Source: Thamnidium elegans (taxonomy: Eukaryota; Mucoromycota; Mucoromycetes; Mucorales; Mucoraceae). From it: a DNA stretch of 64,000 bases. Below are positions 54,977 through 64,000 of the stretch, piece after piece; within the stretch, counting starts at the first letter, position 1, and the number at the start of each line of letters is the position of its first letter. The DNA lies in NCBI GenBank assembly GCA_025201345.1, contig JAIXMG010000033.1:248001-312000 (forward strand), read 5' to 3'. The translations under genes were made by a program, and so were the position numbers. Under the pieces are notes generated by a model. It searched no databases. It saw nothing but the letters and a program-made list of their open reading frames with translations, and was not told where the DNA came from.

Positions 54977-57184
54977 ATGCCTCGTAAAGTCGCCTTTAGT
55001 GGAAAGCAAAAAAGAGTTCAATTATATGAAAGGAACTTGAGAAAAGCAGAAAAAGGTAAATAAAAAAGTTTTTATTTAATAAATTTTTTTTTTAACCCCA
55101 CCCTCACCCTTGTACAAATAGCCAGCACACTTGATGAAGGATCATTTGATTATCTTCAGAAAAATATCACTTTAGATCCTGGTATTGAATTAACCGAAGA
55201 ATTCTTACCTAATGTGGTTCGTAATAGTAGGTTAAGTACTCACAAATTAGTGAGCGAAGAACAAAAGTAAGCAACACATATAAAAAAAGTCTTTTTTTTT
55301 TTTCTAACGTTTTTTTTACGTAATAGATTATATTCTGTATTCGAAAAATTATCAGAAGAAGAAATTGAATTTGAAAGATTAAAGAGTATGAGACCTTTAA
55401 AACAATTACCCAAGGTAAAAAAAAAAAAAAAAAAAAAAAAGATACAAATAGTAAAAGTTTCTAAAAAAAAACGCGTATATAGGAGGCTTTGGAAGTCTCT
55501 ACAGAAGAATTTCATGACTTTATCGATTTCCCAAAACGTCCTCGTTGGAGTTACGAAACGTCAAAACATCGTCTCGAAACACAAGAACGATCATATTTTG
55601 AGAAATGGGTACAGGATGTAGAAGAAAAATATCAAGGACAACAATTAAGTTGGTTTGAACATAACTTGGAAGTGTGGCGTCAATTGTAAAGTATTTATAT
55701 AGATATATGTATGCTTAGACTAACGAATGTAAATAGATGGAGAGTATTAGAGATTAGTGATGTTATTTTAATTGTCATGGATATCAGAAACCCATTACTA
55801 CACTTTCCTCGTTCCTTATATAACTATGTTACCAAAGATTTAAAAAAGAAAATTGTCGGTATCTTTAATAAGGTTGATCTTGTTTCAGATTTTACCGTGT
55901 TTGCTTGGAAGAAATATTTTGAGGAAGAGTTTCCTGATTTACGTATCGCAACATTTAGTTCTTTACCAAAAGATTCTAGTTTAGTTGATGATACAGATCC
56001 TCGATGTAAGTTTTCTTAATTTATATACACGCAAGTTAAAAAAAAATTGTATACACTAATATACTTTTTTTTTAAAAAAAAAAATTAGATGCACATCGAG
56101 TTCAAAGTAAAAAACAAAAGAAAACTTATTATCAACCTCCTGGAGTACAAAATATTTTATCTGTTTGTCGTGACACAGTAGGTGAATCAGGTGATCATAT
56201 CGACTGGAAATCACTTCTTGCACAATACAATGATGAAGATTGCAAAAATCTAACCAGTATAGGTATTTACTTGTAAAAAAAAACACAGGCCCCCCAATAT
56301 TAAATCAATACTTTAAATTAGATGATGAGATCAATAAATTACAACAAGAATTAACAGAAAACCAAGAAAATACACGTTGTTTAACTTTAGGTTTTGTTGG
56401 TCACCCTAATGTTGGTAAAAGTAGTTTAATTAACAGTATTACCCGAAAGGCAGTAGCTAGTGAAAGTAGCACACCAGGTCATACCAAACATTTTCAAACC
56501 ATTCATATCTCTGAAAAAGTAAGACTTTGTGATTCACCTGGTCTTGTATTCCCTGCATTAATTCCCAAGGGACTTCAGGTAAAGAAACATTTTTTTTTTT
56601 AGGCTTGTGTATTTATTTATTTTATAATTAGATTATTTCCGGTATGTATCCTATTTCTCAAGCACAAGAACCATTTAGTGCTATTAGATTCCTTGTAAGT
56701 AAAAAAAAAAAGTGTTATTTTTTTTATTCTGTACTAATATATATATATATATGTATATATTTCTCAGGCCGAACATATTCCTTTACAAAAAATCTTAGCA
56801 TTAAAAGTACCTGCAAGTTGGAAAGCAAGTGACGAATTAAATGAAGATGAAGAATACCAATGGTCTGCATACTCAATTTGTGAGGAATTTGCAGAGCAAA
56901 GAGGATACCATACAGCTAAATCTGCTGGCCCCGATGTCAATCGAGCAGCCAATACCATTTTAAGGTTCACAGCAGAAGGTAGAATTTTATTATCATTTAA
57001 ACCGCCCGGATTCTTTACTAGTACCAAGTACAAGGACCTTCAAATTCAAGAAGCTGAAGTAAAACGTCAGACTCCTCCTCAAGAAAAAGAAGAACCTGAA
57101 TCTAAGTCGAATGATTATATTAGAAAGAACTTGTTACAAGGTCGAAATGCATTTAGTGAATTATCATTATCTGATCTAGAATAA
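54977..57184 (+). CDS. GNL1: Circularly permuted GTPase GNL1
   Basis: Nine exons: 54977-55055, 55122-55266, 55327-55414, 55483-55685, 55737-56005, 56089-56262, 56322-56578, 56632-56694 and 56768-57184, 564 residues. MPRKVAFSGKQKRVQL matches the GNL1 N-terminus. DFPKRPRWSYETSKHRLETQERSYF, WFEHNLEVWRQLWRVLEISDVIL and NKVDL (G4) come before GHPNVGKSSLINSI (G1), TPGHTKHFQT (G2) and CDSPGLVFP (G3). This permuted G4-G1-G2-G3 order is the YlqF/YawG family hallmark. Relatives act in ribosome assembly or nuclear export. Intron 6 has two in-frame acceptors; the longer (59-nt) intron is preferred because the other would leave only about 26 nt. Confidence 0.94.
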
Positions 57185-57603
57185 TAATAATAAAAAAACG
57201 CGTAATGCAAAAGTAACATATTTTTAGTTGGCGCCTTTTTTTGTCCTACTTTTTTTTTTTTTTTTTTATGTGTTCTGCGAAACTGTCACTAAGCAACAAA
57301 ATAAAATTAAAATTTGACATGACGTTTTGAGCAATTGACATTCAGCATTTAAGTACATATCATGACATAAGGACTCTTTCTTTTAGAACGCGATGGTATC
57401 CTTTTTTTTTTTTTTTTTTTTTTTTAGTTCGCCGACGGGGTTTTTAAAGTATATATGATCTCATACAGACGTCATGCAAAAAAAAAAAAAAAATTATATG
57501 CAAGTCAAGTTTCAAGAAATAATTTTCACTATAAATACAAGGTCTTTTTTTTAAAAAAATAGCAACATTATTCTCTTTTCCCATCAAGAACTAAAAACTA
57601 AAT
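57185..57603. promoter_or_regulatory. Upstream region of the RTC3-like gene
   Basis: Contains long T runs (57250-57267, 57403-57425). A CRE/ATF-like GACGTCAT lies at 57468-57475, about 130 bp before the start codon, and ATGACGT at about 57319. Yeast RTC3 is stress-induced, so a stress-responsive bZIP site is plausible but unproven here. Confidence 0.35.
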
Positions 57604-57885
57604 ATGCCCGCTGATCAATCCACTAAAGTCGTCTACAGAGGTACTGACAACACTGAATTCTTCGTTATTGCCAACGCTGGTATGGTAAACAAGTACCGCA
57701 GCGACAAGTCCACACCATTAATTGACGTGGTTCAATCATTTGATATCTTTACTACTAACACTGGCGGTAACACTGGTGAAGCCATGAGTCCTTCCAAGGG
57801 CCTTTTGGAATCTTCTTTTAATACTTCTAACGAGGACGAAATTGTCAAGACTATCATTGAAAAGGGTGAAGAAAAGGGTTATTAA
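57604..57885 (+). CDS. RTC3: Rtc3-like protein, SBDS N-terminal domain
   Basis: Single exon, 93 residues. TKVVYRGTDNTEFFVIANAGMVNKYRSDKSTPLIDVVQSFDIFTTNTGG...EAMSPSKGLLESSFNTSNEDEIVKTIIEKGE follows yeast YHR087W/Rtc3 over its length: YKG.., L..V...F.VF, G..G.lG.ASK..LE..FGT, IL..G. The fold is that of the N-terminal domain of SBDS/Sdo1 standing alone. Rtc3 has been linked to RNA metabolism and stress tolerance in yeast; the biochemical role is unclear. The coding sequence uses more C-ending codons than its neighbours, which fits a highly expressed gene. Confidence 0.85.
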   Translation: MPADQSTKVVYRGTDNTEFFVIANAGMVNKYRSDKSTPLIDVVQSFDIFTTNTGGNTGEAMSPSKGLLESSFNTSNEDEIVKTIIEKGEEKGY

Positions 57886-58441
57886 ATTTCTAAACTCTTC
57901 TATATCTTTTTTTGTACAATATATATAAAAAAAAACTTCTTGCACATACTTTTTACAAATAAATAAATAAATAAAAAAATCTTTTTTTTTTTCTCTCTTA
58001 AATGTAGTGTACATAAGAATACAGTTATAATCAGGGTTCAAGAGGGTTTTTGATAAAAACGGAAAATAAAATAGACCGCGGGGTTGAACAAATGTATCTT
58101 TGTAATCCGAGGAAGACGGAGTTAAGTACGGTAAAAGACGGTAAAAGAAGAATGCTGCTAAATCAAAAGTATAATTAAGAATAGAACCAGACTTTTTATT
58201 TGTAACAATAAGTATTTGTATATTTATCGCGTTTATTTGTTAGATGGAATAAAAAAAAAAAGTAGGGGGGATTTTAATTCGGTATGAAAGTCTAGATTAT
58301 ATATCTTTTAAGGTTGTATAAAAAAAAAACTTTATTTATGGGGGGAATATATATATATATAATACAGAAAATAAAATAAGAGAAGAGGGGGGGGGGGAGA
58401 GGGTATAGATATGTTACAAACAATAGGTTGAGAGAGATATA
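57886..58441. other. Convergent intergenic region
   Basis: AT-rich DNA between the 3' ends of the RTC3-like gene and glycerol kinase. Tandem AAATAA units (about 57957-57973) and a G run (58387-58396) are present. No gene is seen. Confidence 0.45.
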
Positions 58442-60079
58442 TTATAAAACAAATATTTTTTCTTGAGTAGGAACAGTTGTAGCTACATTTGCCCAACCAA
58501 AGGAACGTTTCACTGCTTGTTCCCAGCCATTACACATTTTAGTTCTTTTTTGTTCCGTAATAGATGACTGGAACAAAGTTCTTCCTTGTTGATTAATTCC
58601 TTTTAATTCTTCAAAGGACTTCCAAATACCCACAGCAAAACCAGCAGCAATAGCAGAACCAAGAGCAGTTGTTTCTCTCATCAAAGGACGATCAACATCA
58701 ATGCCCAATATATCAGCTTGAATTTGCATACATAGATCAGAATTAGACATACCACCATCAACCTTTAAAGAACGAAGAGGACTACCAGAATCTTTATTCA
58801 TAGCATTCAAGATAGCATGGGATTGATAACAAACAGCTTCTAAAGTAGCTCTGCAGATATGTTCTAATCTAGTGAAATGAGTAATACCGCATATGGTACC
58901 ACGCGCATCTGATCTCCAATAAGGAGCAAACAAGCCTGCAAAAGCAGTGACAAAATAAACGCCAGCAGTTGTGTTTACACTAGCAGCTAAAGCATTTAAT
59001 TCTTCTGTATCAGCAATGACACCGAGGTTATCACGTAACCAATTAATAGAAGAACCAGCAACGGCAACCGATCCCTCTAATGCATATGCAGGTGATGCAT
59101 CACCAAATTTATAAGCAACTGTAGTTAATAAACCATTTTGAGATTGAACGGGGTTTGGACCAGTATTGAATAACATGAAACAACCGGTACCATAAGTACT
59201 TTTAGCATCACCCGTTTCAAAACATTGTTGGCCAACTAAAGCTGCTTGTTGATCACCAAGGCAACCTGCAATAGGTACTCCCATTAATGATCCTTCAATC
59301 ATGGTACCATATACTTCAGATGAAGAAACAATTCTAGGTAATAAAACTTGTTCAAAACCAAAGAAACTGGAATTATTGTTAATATGAATTGAGATGAGAG
59401 AGAGATTTTTTTTTTTTTTTTTGTATTCCTTACTCGATACATTCAGGGCTCCAGTTTAATGAATGAATATCCATTAGCATGGTTCTACTAGCGTTTGTAA
59501 CATCTGTAACAATAACACCGTTATGATCTAACCCACCTGTAAGATTCTATATATAAACATATATAATTTAGTATGGGAATGGGAATTATCGGTATCTTTT
59601 TTTTTTTTAAGGGATAAAAAAAAAAAAAAAATTACTATAAAAGTAAAAAAACCAATTGAACCACTTACATAAATTAACCAAGTATCTACAGTACCAATAC
59701 GCAATCTATTTTGACTTTGAGCTTGCGATACGACAGGAATATTGTCTAGAAGCCAACGTAATTTAACAGCAGTAAAGTAAGTAGTTAAAGGTAATCCACA
59801 GACATGTTTCAAAGCGTCAACACCTTTTTCAGATTTAGAAGAGAGATATTTAACTGTATCGATGGTACGAGCATCACTCCAAATAATAGCAGGGTATAAT
59901 GGATGACCTGTCATACTGTCCCAAGTAATTAATGTCTCTCGTTGGTTAGTTAAACCAATACATTCTATATCTGATGCTTCGTAACCCATTAAACCTAATT
60001 TACGAATAGCGTGTTCAATACAAGTATGTACTGAATCTAATAAATCATAAGGATCGTGTTCAACCCAACTAATAATGAT

Positions 60080-60110
<31 letters not shown>

Positions 60111-60261
60111 GTTTTATAAGAATATATAGAACATACCCAGGTTGAGGGAAGTTTTGTTCAAATTCCATTTGATGTGATGTAACAATAGTTCCAGCTTCAT
60201 CAAAGATAACAAATCTCGTAGAAGTAGTTCCTTGGTCTATAGATCCGATAAATCGAGGCAT
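58442..60261 (-). CDS. GUT1: Glycerol kinase
   Basis: Four exons: 60261-60137, 60068-59669, 59546-59434 and 59366-58442, 520 residues. [21 protein letters not shown] (about 4-24) is the FGGY-kinase phosphate motif. [42 protein letters not shown] and [13 protein letters not shown] are typical, followed by [25 protein letters not shown] and [23 protein letters not shown] (FGGY C-terminal signature). The enzyme phosphorylates glycerol to glycerol-3-phosphate with ATP, feeding glycolysis and lipid synthesis. There is no N-terminal extension of the yeast Gut1 type; the length is closer to bacterial and animal enzymes. All catalytic regions are intact. Confidence 0.97.
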
Positions 60262-61041
60262 TATATATATATATAATTTAAAAGAAAAAGAAAAAAAAAA
60301 GGTAATTTCTTACTTTTTTTAAAAGCGGATATTCGCTATTTATATATGTGAAAATCTTTTTTCTTTTTTAAATCGGAGTAAGAATATCATTTCCTTTTTC
60401 TCACATGACAAAGACCATGATTGGTTCTTTTAACCAGTTGAAAAAGGATGAAAGTTTAGTTGTAACACCAATAGGCGGTTTTTTTTGTATATAAACATAA
60501 TGTGCGGGAAATAACTTTTGTTCTGGACTTTTGTACAATTTCCCCTTTGTTGTTTCGATCAATCTATCTATCTTTAAAAAAAAAAAAGGTAGATTTTCAA
60601 TCATTTTCAAGTCACCGTGCACACATTTCTATAAAGCTTTAGTAAGGTACAATAAAACATGTAATAATAATAAGAAAAATCAGCTATTAAAAGAAATATT
60701 TCTTAGTAATTGTCAAAGGCTCTTTTTTTTTTATCATTTGGAAATATGTAATCCGTGAAATTAAAAAGTTATCCCTTGCGATTGGTACATAACCTTGCTT
60801 TCGGGTCTAATTTTTTTTTTTATATTGCATGCAGAGCTTTACAGTACTTGCGGCATAGGTTGGATATATATTTGTACTTTAAATCACGTTATTTGAGACT
60901 AGTATTTTGATACAATTTCAGTAAAAAATGAGACGTTCATTCACATATATAAAAAAAAAAGAACCTACTGCATGAAATAAGATGGAAAAATAAGTAGTTA
61001 CAGATGTGTCCCCTTTTTTACTGTAAATCTATATTCTAGTA

Positions 61042-61072
<31 letters not shown>

Positions 61073-61813
61073 CCTTTTTTGTATGATATGTGTATATCTT
61101 TAAAAGAAGCTTATACCTTATATATGTATTCCTCGTTTATTAGCTTTTTTTTTATTTCTTTATCATTGTAAAGTATATCTTGTGTAGCAACTTTGAGAAG
61201 CATGAGCTTGGTCATTGTGTTTAGGAATTGGTTTTAAAAATGTGCATCAAGAGATGTTTGGCACAAGAACAAGTATGTAAGAAGTAATATTTCGTACTTT
61301 TCTTCCTTTTCTTCTGAACGTGTGAATTGACTGTGTATCCCTTTTGTACTTGACATACCGCTTATAGAAGATCACTATTGTCCCAGCGTACGGCGATAAA
61401 AAAAAAAAAAGGTGACCAAGAAAGACGGATGCTAATGGTGGCTTAAGTTGCCTGTCGTTGTATGTTGTGATACCTTCCATCCTGGTGTCTTGTGGCATAT
61501 AAGGGATTTTGAAGCGCTTACCTGCAATATCGAAAAGTGTGATAAATCCAAGCCGTTGGATATAAAAAATGCAAAGAAGGAAAAGGCATGTGGCACGAAT
61601 TGAAGTAATCGTGACAGGGAGGTATCTACAACAAAAAAAGATAATAATAACAAGTGGGCGTTTTAATTTTATTTTTGCCAATGGTGCCTATCAAGACCTA
61701 ATCATATATTCGAATGCTAAGAAACTATAAGAAGAACACTAGTTTAAGAACATGGCGTTACAAGTCATCCCTTTTCAGTTCGATGAACTTTGCTACACCT
61801 GATCATCCTTTAC

Positions 61814-61848
<35 letters not shown>

Positions 61849-62961
61849 AACTAATGAATAATGAACTAAGTCAGAAACAAAGATGCCTATTTGTAATTAT
61901 TAAGACCACCAATTGAGGCTGTATGCACTGTATATACTAAAGTTCGTTTAAATAAATGGAACTTACTGTTATTATATTATTCTGTAACAGTTTTCAAACC
62001 TTCCGTTATTCTCTAAACATATATATATATTTTTTTTTGGAACATGTGAAGAGCTTATAATAATAACATTTGTATTTTTTTTTTAGCAGTGCTTCTGTAC
62101 ATATTCACTTGAACTTTTTTTGTAAACAAAGATTGGTAGCAGACCCTGTAAAAAAAATGACAGTGTTACTATTTATGCACATGATTTTGTAACGTTCTGG
62201 TAAACGTCGTACCAAAAAGATATCTTATTTTCGATATTGTACACAATAGATCTAGTTATAAATTTCCCCTTAAATTTATTTTAGAAAACCGCATTTTAAC
62301 ATTATGTTGTGTTACGTATGACAACTACTGGAATATTTTCAAAGCGAAACAAAATAATCTGTGATGTGTGTTGAATTAAATGAATTTTTATCAAGTAGAA
62401 ACTAACCTGACATAACTTTTTAGAAAAAAAAAAAGTATTTAATTTTTATTTCTTCAACTATAGAAAAACTTTTTTTTTCTTTTAACATTAAAAAAGGTAC
62501 AAGCTCATTTGACATGTTCTTTGACATCTCAAACGCTTTAAAAAAGAGTTTAAATATTTCAATGTATAAAACGTTAAATCCTTTTTTTTTTTTTTTTTTT
62601 TTTTTTGGTGTATCCTTGAACAAGATTGCCCACATGTTTCTTTTAAGTAGATCTATAATCCCTGTAATTGAAGCCTATTTCTCTCCCCTGTCTTTCCTGT
62701 TATAACTTCATACAAACAACAAAAGTTCGCTCTTCTATTTAAAACATAAAATAAAAAAATCTATTGTAAAAAAAGACTACATACTAGTGCAATCATTGAA
62801 TCTTTTTATTATTACGCAAAAAAAATAAAATATGTTAGATCTGTCTTTAATCTAAACGGAGTGAAGTATGAAATGTGTGTGCGTGCGTGATTGTAAGTGT
62901 AATGTGTGTGCAAAAATTCATTCCGAAAAAGTTGTATAATATAAATATATATAGTTTGATT
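60262..62961. other. Long intergenic region, one doubtful ORF
   Basis: Mostly AT-rich with many T runs (61040-61072, 61819-61846, 62582-62606). One less biased stretch at 61247-61681 (minus) has an exon-like segment of about 104 nt. It lies between a TTGTTGTAG acceptor and a GCAG|GTAAGC donor, but all three of its frames are open, there is no ATG start, and no homology is recognised. It could be a non-coding RNA or nothing. Confidence 0.4.
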
Positions 62962-63700
62962 TTATCTTGGAGTACACATATCAGGTCTACAATGGCTAGT
63001 GAAATCAGCTTTATCGGACTCGATCTGTAAAGTAGAATGATGTACACCATAAATATCACAGATGATTTGTTGACTCTTGGCCAAGATATCATCATAACTA
63101 GTCTTATCTTGAGAGACTGTAATATGTGCAGTTAAAGCACTTTTACCGGGACTTAAAGCCCAAATATGTAAATCATGAACAGCAACTACACCTGGAATTT
63201 GCAAAATGGATTTCTCAATGGCTTCAGGTTGAATATGTCCAGGTGCTCCTTCCATCAAAACTGCGATTGAATCCTTTACCAAATGATATGTTGTATAAAG
63301 TACAATAATGGAAAACACAAATGTACAAATTGGGTCCACAATAACATACTCAGGTTTAAAGATTAAAATAATGGATGAAATAAGTACACCTAAAAGAAGA
63401 AGAAAAGGACAAGTTAGTTTTTTTTTTTTTTTTTTAAGTAACATTATATATATTTTTTCACTTTACCGACAGATGCGAGTAAATCTCCGAGTACATGAAG
63501 CGCAGCTGCTCTGAGATTAATATTGGATTCCTATATATAATTGTTAGTATACAAAAGAAAACTTGAAACTTCTTTCTAAGCCTCTGGTTTTACCTTATGA
63601 TCATGGCCATGACTATGAGCTTCATCATCTCCGTGACTATGTCCATGATGATGATTTCCACCTAAAACAACAGCAAGACTAAACAAGAAAAGTATATATT

Positions 63701-63743
<43 letters not shown>

Positions 63744-64000
63744 TAAAACTTACACTACGTTCACTAATACACCAATTGTAGCAGTGATACACATCTATAT
63801 TTGTTGTGTTGTGTAAGGATAAACGGTACACAAAATAAAAAATATTTTTCAAAATAATACTTACAAGCTTAGCATCAATAACTTGAGGATTTTGAAGTCT
63901 TTCAATAGCTTCCTTTACTAAGAATCCTGTCAATACCCAAATAGTTAAAACTGATACAAGTGCGGCAATAACTTCTGCTCTATGAAATCCAAATGTATGC
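62962..64000 (-). CDS. CDF-family zinc transporter (3' part)
   Basis: The gene continues past the right edge. Exons seen: 64000-63865, 63794-63754, 63678-63594, 63530-63467 and 63389-62962, 163 residues plus stop. HTFGFHRAEVIAALVSVLTIW is the conserved TM3/TM4 region. The His-rich loop NHHHGHSHGDDEAHSHGHDH is the metal-sensing loop between TM4 and TM5. ALHVLGDLLASVG is TM5 with the metal-site HxxxD, and IADYVIVDPICTFVFSIIVLYTTYHL-like TM6 follows. The C-terminal cytosolic domain contains IPGVVAVHDLHIWALSPGK and the final CRPDMCTPR. It belongs to the Zrc1/Cot1/SLC30 group, which loads zinc into vacuole or secretory compartments by proton exchange. The N-terminal TM1-TM2 are outside the window. 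Confidence 0.93.

Noticed and set aside
61247..61681. Minus-strand ORF as a membrane-protein gene
   Set aside because: No ATG, all frames open across the exon-like segment, and no recognisable family. It is kept only as a note within the intergenic region.

Overview
This is a nuclear window from an AT-rich, intron-bearing filamentous fungus. Three things point to an early-diverging (Mucoromycota, probably Mucorales-type) genome. Introns are short GT-AG, often with long T runs before the acceptor. Long poly-T/poly-A tracts and T(n)A(n) palindromes recur. Two degenerate genes look like multicopy families I associate with Mucoromycota. The species cannot be named from sequence alone.

Layout. 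1-10 kb is accessory: a broken multicopy-type gene (about 1.8-2.7 kb), then a cluster of secreted cysteine-rich proteins. The cluster holds one intact gene (4266-4985), two broken paralogues (about 6.58-7.17 and 7.6-8.66 kb) and an unrelated 71-residue Cys-rich secreted protein on the other strand (5671-5456). It ends with a P450 relic reduced to its two ends (9072-9278), followed by an intact P450 (10660-12555). WDR24/SEA2 lies at 15389-12733.

15.9-24 kb is transposon territory. It holds a MULE-type element with 125-bp terminal inverted repeats, a larger decayed MULE transposase (FAR1, DDE, SWIM, OTU), a minisatellite, a Tc1/mariner remnant, and a decayed gene split by a 171-bp element bounded by TTAA.

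24-47 kb is mostly ordinary single-copy genes: SEC24, FAU1, a double ubiquitin-like protein, a bacterial-looking methyltransferase, a Tnp2-like transposase relic, PEX11, a PPR protein, NAA35/MAK10, SF3A3, a second type of P450, a DUF4602 protein, MTD1 and PNO1.

47.2-51.8 kb is gene-poor. It holds a relic of the 30-kb methyltransferase, diverged duplicated units and a small GC-rich block. 51.8-64 kb is coding again: a paralogue of the first P450, the GTPase GNL1, an RTC3/SBDS-like protein, glycerol kinase and the 3' part of a CDF zinc transporter that runs off the right edge.

The housekeeping genes do not form a pathway cluster. FAU1 and MTD1 both act in folate one-carbon metabolism but are 16 kb apart. 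Gene structures were worked out by hand from splice sites, reading-frame continuity and remembered family alignments. No search was run. The most informative observations are the modular Cys-rich secreted family, the TTAA-bounded insertion whose removal re-establishes the frame, the P450 end-to-end deletion relic with intron turnover between paralogues, the nested MULE debris with an OTU domain, and the methyltransferase with a second dead copy.
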